Position numbers and translations under genes: made by a program. This document shows positions 1 through 12,393 of a stretch of DNA of 64,000 nt, piece after piece. Origin of the DNA: Anolis sagrei (Eukaryota; Chordata; Lepidosauria; Squamata; Anolidae); assembly GCF_037176765.1 (NCBI RefSeq), contig NC_090034.1, positions 22,026,875 through 22,090,874 on the forward strand, read 5' to 3'. The notes under the pieces are model-generated. The model was given only the letters and a program-made list of their open reading frames with translations. It searched no databases and was not told where the DNA came from. The stretch's first letter is position 1. Each line of letters opens with the position of its first letter.

Positions 1-306
1 TGCAAGATGTATTTTCATTCACTAGACCAAATTTGGCAAATACCCAATATGCCCAAATTTGGGTACTGGTGGGCTTGCGGGTGATTGATTTTGTCATTTG
101 GGAGTTGTAATTGCTGGGATTTATACTTCATCCAAAATCAAAGAGCATTCTGAACCCCACCAATGATAGAATTGGGCCAAACTTCCCACACAGAACCCCC
201 ATGACCAACAAAATATACTTTATTTTTTGATGGTCTTTGGTAATCCCTCTGACACCCCCTTCGCGGCCCTCCCCAGGGTCCCGACCCCAGGTTGAGAAAC
301 ACTGGT
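1..306 (-). mobile_element. hAT-like MITE, 5' part cut by window edge
   Basis: The right end at 287-306 reads on the minus strand as CAGTGTTTCTCAACCTGGGG, a terminal sequence common in vertebrate non-autonomous hAT-type elements. It is followed inward by a module (about 70-230) that recurs at 30,460-30,590. The other terminus lies outside the window, so the inverted repeats and target duplication cannot be checked. It sits immediately upstream of a TNRC6A exon at 347. Family assignment is from terminal similarity only. Confidence 0.6.
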
Positions 307-346
307 CTAGAGTGTTGATGTGGAAGCCATGTCTCTTTCTTTGCAG

Positions 347-3300
347 GGATCCTGCCGGACAAGTGGATGGAGATGGAGAAGCACAACCTGAATGTGGCCG
401 AATACAGCCGGGTGATAGGGAAAGGCCCTCACTCCCGGCCCCAGAATTCCAAAGAGTCTTCCATGGATCGGAATCCTTATTTTGATAAGGTGAGAGCCTC
501 TTGGGAACAGCTCCGGTAGGGACTCAGCTGTGTTTCCTTTTGCTGAGTAGTTAGTGTTGACAAACTGCCTTGTTTGAATCTTCTGCATTCTTGCAGCGAG
601 AACAGAACTCTCTTCTGAATGTATCTTTGGCTGGAGCCATGCTTGATCGTTCTCTTCTCAGGCTGCCTCTTTCTAATGAGAGAGAGAGTGATGCCTTCCT
701 CTCTCCATCTTTTGGCCTCTGTAATTTAGAGCATATTAATGGGGTTTCATGTTCTCAGTGGGTGGGCCAAGAAGCACGGCCATGCAGTCATCTTGGCCTC
801 GTCTACACTAGGCACGGGCAAACTTGGGCCCTTCCTCCAGGTGTTTTGGACTTCAACTCGCACAATTCCTAATAACCTCAGGTCACTTCCTTTTCCCCCT
901 CAGCCGCTTAAGCTTAAGCGGCTGAGGGGGAAAATGCCTGAGTCTATTTGGAATTGTGGGAGTTGAAGTCCAAAACACCTGGAGGGAGGGCCCAAGTTTG
1001 CCCATTCCTGATCTACACTATGTAATGCAGATTGAACTGTATTATATGGTCAGTGTAAGCTCTTGTGATACAGTTTAAACTGCATTGACCTGGATTCTAT
1101 GGTCATAAAAATGCAGTTCAGTCTGCATTTTAATGGCAGTCTAGATGGGACCCTTGTCTACACATCCCCATTTGTAGAAGTGACGCTGCCATGCTCTTGT
1201 CTGCTGCCAGAATAGGGAACCTGTGTGACAAATGACCTTTCTCCTCTTTTCTTCCTTTCTCTCCCTCCCTCCCTGTGGATGCTGGATCCTGCCCTCTTCC
1301 GTTCTGCTTCCGCTCATTGTTGCCCCTCCTCTTCCTCCATCTTGCCTGTCCCACCAGGATGGCCTTCTTGTAGCAACCGACGATCCCCCAAATGTGCAAT
1401 TCCTGCCCGGCCAGAGTGCAAAGTTCCCCCCTTCCAACAGTGCACTACCTAACCAGGCCCTTGGCCCCCTGAGCACACAAAGCTTGAATCCTGTTAGACA
1501 GGTAAGGAGATGTTGGGCATCCTCTCCACCTGGTATGTAATCGGAGCCTGCTTCCACTGGTTTCAGTGTACTTTCCTGAAAGATCTCAGAGGAACCCCTT
1601 TGCAGTGAATGCTCATAGCCTTGGTGTCTATGCACTCTCCATTTGGCCCCTTTCTGATAAAAGCAGGTCTTTGGAGGTACCTCTAAATCGTCCCTTGGGG
1701 CCTTGAGCTCCAAGACCCTTTCTCACAGAGAAACAAGTTGGGCGAGTGGGTGTATTCACAAAATATCCTCATAAATGTTCAGCAGAGCAACTTAGCAGCA
1801 GCAGCAGCGTGATCCAGCACCAGTAGCCCAAAGCGATAAAAAAACAAAAACACACAGACCAATGTTATATCTTCCTTAGGAGGCTTTTCTTTGTAGTAAA
1901 ATAATATGGTTGCACTATTTACAACAACAAGGTTTCCATAACACAAATAAACAAATACATAGTAGCTTTACACATAGCAGCCTTCACACTGGAAGTTTCT
2001 CACGCAAGGCTTCTCTCATACAGAGGTTTACCCCACACTCCTCAGGATGACACTAGGTTTGGCCCACTAACTAACAGGCTTCGGCCTACTCACTCTCCTC
2101 AGGACGGCATTAGCTTTGGCCCACTGTCTGCAACAAGCTTCGGCCTGTTAACTCTTTCAGTGTTTGACTCACACTTTTGTAATCAAAAATACCCAGTAAA
2201 TTTTAAATATTTTTGACAGAACGCTCTGTCCTTCTCTACTTCTGGAGACATCCTTGCCCTGGGAACGCATCCCTTCATGTCCTCCTCCTCACCTGTCTGC
2301 TTTCCTCTTGGACCGCTGCAGTGCCCCTGGCAAGCAATGGTCCCTTTTCCTTTCTTCTCTTTTGTCTGTTTCAGTTAAGTAAAGGGTACAGTTGTATCAA
2401 GTACACAAGAGCAGTGGCAGGACCCACAGTTTGCCATTGTCCAGAAAAGATGATTTAGACGAGGGGGAAAGCGGCCCTACTACTGGAACAAGACTGGGGT
2501 TTCCTTTGTTTGGTTTAAAAGCTTGCTGCTTCTATAATTGGGAAGGCCAAGTGGGTTTGTCACAACGACTGGTGCTCTCACTCAAACACAAACCTATAGG
2601 AAGTGGCCTGTCACTCGATTATTCATGCTTCTCTTTGGCGTAGTTATTGTAGTGTGCAGCTTGTGCATTTCCATCTCCAGACAGAGACATCGGTTGCTCT
2701 CTCATTTATAGTTTTAAGGGAATTATTTTATGTATTTATTGACTGTATTTATATACTGCCTTTCTCACCTCTGGGAGGACTCAAGGCAGTTTACAACATA
2801 CTAGTTGCAAAAATTCAGTGCCAACTTACAGTAAAACAAAGAAATCATAAGTAATCACTACATATAAGGAGGCTCAAGCCAAGCTCAGAACATGGTGGTC
2901 ACAGTGCTCCAAATATGCCAGCAAGGAATACATAAACCCCATTTAGAATTGTTAGAGCTCTCATGGGGAAGAAAAGTGCCTCTTCACACACTTACATACA
3001 TCCTATCCGAGAGACTGCTGTTGTGTACTGAACACAGCAGGGCCAAATGTTTGGCACCCCTAGCTCTGTGGGACTTGTGCCCATCTTGGGAAGGGCTTCC
3101 GGAAAAATTGTTGTTGTTGTTGTTGTTATTTTGTGGCCTGCCCTATCTCCCTGAGAGGACTCAGGGCGGTTAGCAGTAGCCATCTTGCTCTCCCTCCACA
3201 GAATGGCAACCCCAGCGGTCCCTTTGGAGGCCTAGCTGCACAGCCCCGGAGCCTGCTGCCTGGCCCAGTACAACCGCCCCATGGCGCCTCCCAGCCGAAC

Positions 3301-6300
3301 CCTCGCGCTCAAGTGCCTCCACCATTGCTCTCTCCTCAGGTGAATGCAGGCAGGGAACCTGTGAACCAGCTGGGATTGCTTCGGGAGAGGAGGGTTGTGA
3401 GGTGTCCTGTTGACACAGATTTCCCCAAATGAGGTGGTCTCAGCCTTCCGTCCCCAAACTCACTTCGGTTGTTCTGCCTGGCAGGTCCCGGTCTCCTTGC
3501 TGAAGTACGCACCAAACAACGGGAGCCTGAATCCCCTCTTCGGCCCCCAACAAGTTGCCATGTTGAACCAACTGACTCAGTTGAACCAACTCTCCCAGAT
3601 CTCCCAGTTACAGGTAAGTATGCAGGGCACCCTGGGATTTATGCTCCCAATTCCTCCCAGTCCACTCAACCTGTCCCTGGTCTTCCTCCTAAACTCTTGC
3701 TTGCCCTGCCACAGCAGTTGCTGGCCCAGCAGAAGAAGGCGCAGAATCACAGGAATGTGCCGTCTGGTGGCCGCCAGCAGCAGGAGCAGCAGGTATGGCA
3801 CTGACCCTTAGGAAGGTCACCTTGCGTTGGCCCTTTCTGCAGAGTAACAATAACTACACACACACACTTCAGATATCTCGACAAGACAGAGTGTGTCTTT
3901 TCTTTGTGAGTAAAAAGCCAATGGGATTTTGGCCTGCAGAAACAGGAGCCTAGTGTCTACATCCAGGGAAGTCATGCTACCCCTCTATTTTATTCTGCCT
4001 TGGTCAGACCACACCTGGAATTACATTGTATCCAATTCTGTGTCCAGAGGAGGGCGACTAAAATGATTAAGGGTCTGGAGAACAAGCCCTATGAGGAGCG
4101 GCTTAAAGAGCTGGGCATGTTTAGCCTGAAGAAGAGAAGGCTGAGAGGAGACATGATGAGGGCCATGGATCAAGATGTAAGGGAAAGTCACAGGGAGGAG
4201 GGAGCAAGCTTGTTTTCTGCTTCCCTGGAGACTAGGATGTGGAACAATGGCTTCAAGTTAATGGAAAGGAGATTCCACCTGAACATTAGGAAAGCTTTGT
4301 CACTGTGAGAGCTGTTCAGCAGTGGAACTCTCTGCCCCAGAGTATTGTGGAGGCTCCTTCTTTGGAAGCTTTTAAACAGAGGCCATCTGTCAGGGGAGCT
4401 TTGAATGCGATTTTCTTGAGACCTTGTGGGCCAGCCAGCCTAATGGGGTTGTACTGGTTGGACCACAAGATCTATTCCAACTCAAGTATTCTGCCAACCT
4501 AAGAGATTGAAGTAGCTCTGTTCAAAAATATTAATAGAGGCCTGAATCCAATTCTTAGTCCCAGATTTGTAAAACAATTAAATCATTTTTGTTGATTTGG
4601 TGGGTTTACAGTAATTGGGAAAAGCCAGCGAGGCATAGTAGCTTGAGCGTTGGAATAAGACATTGGTTTTATCTCTCTTGTCTTAACCTCGTTGATGGCG
4701 AGCTGCAAGGAGAGAAGGGCAATAAATCCATATATGATTGTTATTTATTTATTTCTACCCAATTTCCTTCCCTGTAGGAACTCAAGGTGGATAATAACCA
4801 GGCAATCTAGTAACAATTTAAAACAAAGCAGTGCATTATTTTAAAAAAATATCAACCACAATGTAATATTAGCATGTGGATGTACAATTAGAACACAATG
4901 GGGATTGAGGATTTAGTCTAAACAAAGAAGCTCTGTGGGGTCCTAAATTACCTATTCCTCAATTCACTCAGCACCGAAAGGGAGCAGATGCTGACATGGC
5001 AGGAACACAGGAAAGAAGGGTCTCTAGATGGACTGCAAAGTGTGATGGAAGCTCCTTCTTTGTGGGATTTGAAGCAGAGGCTGGGAGGCGAGAACAGCTG
5101 GAGGGTCGCAGGTTGTTCAAGACTGCTCTAGAGTTTGATTCTCTTCTGCTTGTCCATGGGAATCCCCTAAGTGCTCTTGGGAAACTCCTTAAACTCTCAG
5201 CCTTAAAGGGATTCAAGGGTGGTAAACCACCTCTAAAGAAACCCTGCCAAAAAATCCCAAGGAGAGGGTTGCCAGGAGTTGGAGGCACATCACAATCGCA
5301 ATAGGATTACTGTGAATTTGAAGGCACTGTAGCAATTTGATTTGGGACTAGATTTCAGCCCCTTTGGTGCCATTTAGTGCAGAAGAGGAGGAGCTCAGGA
5401 CCTCTGCCTCATTCTTCTTGGCTGTTCCCTTTCTCTCTAAAGAGCCGCTCCCTAAATATGCAGCAGCAGCAGATGATGCAACAGCCTTGTCCACTTGATC
5501 CAAATCTGCTCCTGAAACAGCAGCAGCTTCATTCGACGGCAATGAAGTCCTTCCTGGAGAGCGTGGTGCCTCACGGCAACTCAGAGCTGCAGAAAGGTTC
5601 CTCGCAGATGAGCGCGTTTAGCAACTTCCCCATAGGTGGGTGTCCCCTCCTTTCTCTGTCCTGCTGCTTGGGGGTGGAGTAGCCCCTTGGCCTCAAGGGA
5701 CAAAGGTGCTCCTGGCCCTTTGGCTTTGTGTGCTGGCTCAGAAGGACATCGCTTTGGTTGCCTAAATGGAACAAGTGTTTACATATTGTATTTCTTCCAT
5801 TCCAAAACTCACTTTTATCCCTACATAAACATCTCCAAAAATGGTGTGCATCTGATAATCACAGTTGCATCTTAGGTATACTTGTTGGTTCTGGTGATCA
5901 TGAAATTAAGGTACACCTTACAATCTATGGCATCTTAGAATGGAAGAAATACAGGTATTATTGTGTGTCCCCCCTTTTCCCCTTCTTCTGTAGGTCACTC
6001 TTAACCACTGTGAATCTGTTTCTTTTCTCTGTTGCAGGATCAAACTTGAATGTAAATATGGACATGGGCAGCATAAAGGAGCCGCAGTCCCGACTGAGAA
6101 AATGGACGACCGTGGACAGTGTTTCCACAAATGTGTCGCCGTTGGATCAAAACGCCAGCAAAAACGGTAAGCTATATAGAGGCTTTGGATTGAGAGAACA
6201 CCTCCCCCACCCTCCTCTCCACACACACACACCACCATTGCCTTGGCGGCCTTTTGGGGCTTGTTCTTATCGAGTGGAGAGAATGTCATTGACGGGGTTT

Positions 6301-6771
6301 GGAGCAGGAGCGTCGGGTTCTGGAGATTAACCAGTAAGCTTTTTATGCCCAGCAGATTTTGAAAACTGACTTAAATTATGCAAATCTTTGCAGTGTTTGG
6401 AAGGCGGCATATTTGGGATGCTTGTACTAAAAGTATCAGTGGATGAAGTAATCAGGCTTCACAGGAAAGTCATGGTGTGCAGCTGCCAGAGGAGAAGGAA
6501 GCACATGACAGAAGAGGATTAAGGGGTACTAATGGGGGGGGGGGGGGGCTTTTCAGCAACAAAATACAGCCCTGCAGGAAGCCAGGGCTCTTTCCCTGAA
6601 GCTGGAAGGGAGTGTTGGGCAGGAGGGACCTGTTTCCTGGCAAAACCATGCCACGCAAACGTTGAAGACCATCTGTAGGGTGATGTTTGATGGAAGGTTG
6701 CAGTTCACTGCTAGGCTTGTTTCTGCAGGATAATGATGGTGGTGGTGGTGATGATGATGATGATGATGATG

Positions 6772-6806
<35 letters not shown>

Positions 6807-9800
6807 GGGTTTATTGCATGCCTCCCTATGACGCCTTACAACATGATTAAAGCAGACAGACATGCCATGGAGGCCCATCCCTCACTGCCTCTCATGTATT
6901 TTCCTCTCCCGCTCCTACTTTTTTCAATTGACAATTTTTATTCAGAATACATTAATACAAAATCCGCAAACAGTTCTAAAGAGCAAGAATACAAGCCATA
7001 AGCCAAAATAAAAAGCCAAAAAATGTCGGAAATATATTTTCCTAATGTTAAAAAGGCCACTACTTCTACAACCCCTCCCTAAGTCTAAGGGCTTTTGCAT
7101 TCTCTGCCTGATGGTTTTGATTTCCTCAATTTTTCACTAAATTCATCAATAAATATTTATTTACTTTTTTATTTACTTTACTTCTATACCGCTTTTCTCA
7201 GCCTTAGGCGACTCAAAGCGGTTTCATGATGACACTCTTCGAATTCCAAAAACCAATGATGGAGGTTTGAGCCCCACCTTTGCTAAAGAAATTACATTTA
7301 CGTAGGGCCCGGTCTTCCTTGAAATCGAGTAGAGATTTCTTCTTAACCAACGTTGTGGCTTTGTCCATTTCTGCTAGAAAGCCAATCTCCTTGCGTTGAG
7401 GCTGTCAGTTCTTTCCATCTTTGAGCACAGATAACCTTTTTTGCCATTGTCAAATTTAGCATTGGCCTTCCATATTTTCTCTTGAGTTGATCATTTAGCA
7501 TCCCTAGCAAATCAAGTTCGGGTTTCATCTCAAATTTAATAATTTATTTTAGAATCAGATGTATTTCTGGGAAAGAGACTCTCCTGCTTCTTCTGTTAGC
7601 ATAGAAAACTCATAGCAGAGGGATTGTGAGATGCCACTTTAAAGGTATCTCACAGTCTTTCTCTATCAGTCAGATAGTTCTTTTAATTAACACTTAAGGT
7701 TTCCCCTGACATTAAATCTAGTCATGTCCGACTCTGGGGGTTGGTGCGCATCTCCATTTCTAAGCCGAAGAGCTGCCGTTGTCCATAGGCACCTCCAAGG
7801 TCATGTGACCAGCATGACTGCATGAAGCGTTGTTACCTTCCTGCAGAAGCGATACCTATTGATCTAATCACATTTGCGTGTTTTTGTACTGCTAGGTTGG
7901 CAGAAGCTGAGGCTAATAGCAGGAGATCATCCTGCTTCCCGGATTTGAACCACCAACCTTTTGGTCAGCAGGTTCAGCAGCTCAGCGGTTTAACCCACTG
8001 CTCCATCAGGGTTAATTAAACTTAATTTAATTCAAGGAACTCCCTGATGAATAGAGTAGAGAACAGGGGTGCCTAACGCCAGCTATCCTAACCGCATTCT
8101 AAGACCAGAAAAATTGAGGCAAATGGGGTTGGAAACTAATAGAAAGGTGGGAAATCTAAGGATATCAGTCTTGCGTCACAACCCAAGAGGGGTAAGGCGG
8201 AGGATAGGCTTTCCCTCCAAGGCTTGCTTGATCCCTATCTCTGGTTCTCTCCTTTCCCATTGTGGCAGCACTGTTCCTTGTGCAGAGCCTTGCTGAATCC
8301 CAACCGCTTCCCTTCCAGGTGCTATTTCAGGTGGCTTCAGGCTGGAGGAAGCGTCCTTTGTCCCCTACGACTTCATGAATGGCAGCAACTCTCCGGCCAG
8401 CCCCCCGGGGCCCATTGGGGAGGGATGGTCCCGCGCCAAATCACCCAGCGGTTCCAGCAGCGTCAACTGGCCACCAGGTGAGCCCCTTCCTGCCAAACGC
8501 AGCCACTTGGCATGGGACTTTTGGGCCTGAGAACCCAGCACTAGGGCGGGGATATGGCCCCATTCATAGGAATTCTTCACAAGCACAGAGATGGTCCGAG
8601 GGAGGGGTTGTTGGGTAATTTCATAAAGGAAAAAAGCCTTTTAAAAGGTACAGCAGCAGTTTCAGCAGATTTAGAAGCTTCTTGAGCATAGCAAATGAGC
8701 TTCAGCAATTACAGGAGCAGAGTCGACCTTTAAATGTTACAAAAGACTTGATAACAACAGCAGCAGCAGCAGCAGCTTTATTCTTAAACCCTGCCACCAT
8801 CTCCCCAAAGAGACTCGGAGTGGCTTACATATGGGACAGAATGTCCACAAGACAAAAGTAAAACAATCCATTAAAATAAAAGCACATTAAAGTAAAATAT
8901 AACAATCCAGATAAAAACACAATTAAATAAAACATAAGAAAATGAAACAGCAGCATTGAAACTCAATTTCTTTATTGGAAAGTTAGGTTCTGTCTGTTTG
9001 GAGACATCTCTCTCCATTCTCACACGAGACATACATAACTCTTTCTCCTTTCCAGAGTTCCGCCCCGGTGAGCCCTGGAAAGGCTACCCAAACATCGACC
9101 CGGAAACTGACCCTTATATCACTCCCGGCAGCGTCACCAACAATCTGTCAATCAACACTGTGCGGGAGGCGGACCACCTCAGGGACAGGAATGGCGGTAG
9201 GTCGGCCTGGGATGGAGGGAAGGGGAGGGCAGGTCTAACTCACCCAGGGGTCTTATTGCTGTGAGCGGAGGATGACCCTGCATTGGGAAGACCCAATACG
9301 ACATCCTAGGAACTAATCTGTCTCCTGTCCCCGCAGGGTCATCCTCATCTCTGAACACCGCGCTGCCTTCAACTAGTGCCTGGTCATCCATTCGTGCCTC
9401 CAACTACAACGTTTCCCTCAGCAGCACAGCACAAAGCACTTCTTCAGGTGCGGATGGGGCTGAGAGCTCTTCCCAAACGAGGCTTGTGTTACCTGGAGGA
9501 AGGGTTGCCCTGCGCTGCAGCCCCTCCCTCACTTCAGGCCCCCTCTTCCCTCCCTGCAGCCCGAAACAGTGATTCTTCCAAACAGACGTGGTCCACGGCC
9601 TCTGCAAATGGCAGCAGCAGCAGCAGCAGCAGCACCTCTCTGGCCCATGAGCTGTGGAAGGTGCCCCTGCCTCCCAAAAGTGTTGCAGCCCCCTCTCGGC
9701 CTCCGCCGGGGCTGACTGGCCAGAAGGGGCCCCTCTCCTCCTGGGAGAACCCCCTGCAGCGCTTCGGAGGAGGAGGAGGAGGAGGTGCAGGGTGGAGCAC

Positions 9801-12362
9801 CTCAGAGGGCAGATACACCCCCGGTGAGAAAGAGAACAGCAGAAGGAGGGAAAGGGAAGGATGGGAAGGGGGGGGGGGGGAATGAATGGACAGAAGGAAA
9901 GAGGGGGAGAAATAAATAGATGGAAAAAAGGAAAGGGGAGAAATAAATGGACAGAAGGAAGGAAAGGAAAGAGGGAAGAAATAAATAGATAAAAGGAAGG
10001 AAAGGAAAAGGGGAGAAGTAAATGGACAAAAGGAAGGAATGGAAAGGGGGGAGACATAGATAGAAGGAAAGAAAGGAAAGGAAAGAGGGGGAGAAATAAA
10101 TGGACTGAAGGAAGGGAAGGAAAGGAGGAGGAGAAATAAATGGACAGAAGGAAGGAAAGGAAAAAGGGAGAAATAAATAGAAGGAAAGAAAGGGAAGGAA
10201 AGAGGGGAGAAATAAATGGATGGAAGGGAAGGGAAGAAGAGAAAGGAAAGGGGAAAAGAAAGGAAGGAGAGAAATAAAGGGAAGGGAAAGGAATAAATGG
10301 AGGAAGGGAAGGAAGAAGAAATAAATGGAAGGAGGGAGAGATGAAAGAAAAGAAGAAATTGAGGGAGTAAAGGAAAAGAGGAAGAAGATCAAAATAAATG
10401 GAGGGAGGGTGTCATTTTTCACCTCTCGGAGCCTCCCAAGTCTGGCAGTTCAGTCATCAAATGGGGCACAGGGTCTATTCCCTCCCTCCCAAATTAGAAC
10501 AGGACTTTTGATGCATCTCAATCTTTTTTGTGTTTCCCCCATTGGGGTCCTGGGAAGATGACATCCCACCAGACTTTCAGGTGAGATGGGCCTGCCTTCT
10601 TCACTCTCTCCTCTCCTCTGTCCTGCAGGTTCAGCTTGGGGCGAGAGCAGCTCAGGGAGAATCACCAACTGTCTTGTCCTGAAAAACCTCACGCCACAGG
10701 TGAGATTTTTTAATTTACAATGATTATTTGTGTTTTTTATTTTTTCTGTGCTTCTAATAGATGCATTTTAAAGGACCCTTTGTTTTATCTGTGTATTTAA
10801 CATCAAGTAGCCAGCTTTTGGTCAAAGGAAATGTAGTATAATGCCAAGTTTGTGGGGGTTTTTTATACATTATAACTGTATTTTCAATTTGCTTCTGACA
10901 CTATTGCTAAATAAAATTTTAACTATGCTGTGCCCCGTTGCCTCAAGCTGTGAAGAGGAGTAGGTAACGATTATGATCATTCCCACCCCTCACCCCCCTC
11001 CACCCCACCCCCAGATTGATGGCTCCACCCTGCGGACGCTGTGCATGCAGCACGGGCCGCTGAAAACATTCCACCTGAACCTCCCACACGGGAACGCTTT
11101 GGTCCGCTACAGTTCAAAGGAAGAGGTGATGAAGGCACAAAAGTCCCTCCACATGTAAGTGCAGCCGGCAGAGGAACCCAGTGATGCCTGGGTTAGGTCT
11201 TTACTAATGGTAAATTTTAAACATAGTCATTGTTTGGTTTTAGATGTTATGGTTATTGGCTCTCTGGTTGCAGGGTGGACTATAACTCTCATCCTGGATT
11301 CAACCCTGAAGCCCCTCCAGTATTTTAAGTTGATCATAATGGGGATGTGTGCCACATTTGGTCTGGATCCATTGTTGGCAGGAGTCACGGGACTCTCTGG
11401 AAGTGAGAGTCATCTTGGAAAATACATAGAAACATAGATAGATAGACAGACAGCGACAGTCAGTCAGTCAGTCAGTCAGTCAGTCAGTCAGTAGGATGGA
11501 TAGTATCTAATTTGTCTTTTATATACATAGATGGATACAAACATATAGATAGATAGTTAGTTTGATACGAACAAAGATAGATACAAACGGATAGATAGAT
11601 GAATACAAACATAAATAAATGGATACTATGATGGAGAAATAGATGGATGGATGGATAGATAGATAATACAAACATATAGATACAAACATAGATAAATACA
11701 AACATGGATAGATGGCTAGATAGTCAGAAAGACAGACTAACTTGGATGGATGGATGGATACCTACTTTGACCTTTTATTATATACATAGACGGGTAGGGA
11801 GGGAGGTAGATTGATGCAAACCTAGACAGATAGATAGCTATGTGACTTTTTATTATATACATAGATGGATGGATACAAACATGGATGAATGGTGAGATAG
11901 ATACAGTCAGACAGATAGACTTTTATTATATACATAGATAGATACAAACATGAATAGATGGATACAAACTAGATGGATGGATTGTTACAAACTTGGATAG
12001 ATAGGCAGACAGACACTAACATGGATGGATAGATACTTGCTTTGACTTTTATTATAGACATAGATAGATGGATACAAACATAGATGGATGGACAGACACA
12101 AACAAAGCTACATTGCAATGCAATAGACAAACACAGAATTATGTAAGTTTGAAACCTGGAATGGCTTAGATGATGTTACTGGAAAATGAGATTAACAGGA
12201 AAGCATTGGTTATTATATGTTTTTAATGGTTTTTATATTGTTTTTATAATGTTTTAAATGTTTTAATTGTATACTATGGACTGTTATGGCATCAAATTGC
12301 TACCAATTTGTAAACCGCCTTGAGTCACCTTTAGGCTTGAGAAAGGCGGGATATAAATACCA

Positions 12363-12393
<31 letters not shown>

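Noticed and set aside
1141-1713. 190-codon minus-strand frame overlapping a TNRC6A exon
   Set aside because: It is antisense to the exon 1358-1501 and its flanks, with no splice or domain support.
4000-4308. 102-codon + strand frame with [11 protein letters not shown]
   Set aside because: It coincides with a CR1 3' end; a repeat-derived frame.
7685-8016. tRNA-like heads of SINEs as tRNA genes (also at 22,236, 27,789, 35,638, 40,968)
   Set aside because: Box A/B-like sequences are followed by SINE bodies and LINE-derived tails, and do not fold as complete functional tRNAs.
9404-10422. Long minus-strand frames rich in Phe, Leu, Pro and Ser (over 200 codons)
   Set aside because: They are the complement of a purine-rich minisatellite in a TNRC6A intron; no domain, no start context, composition set by the repeat.
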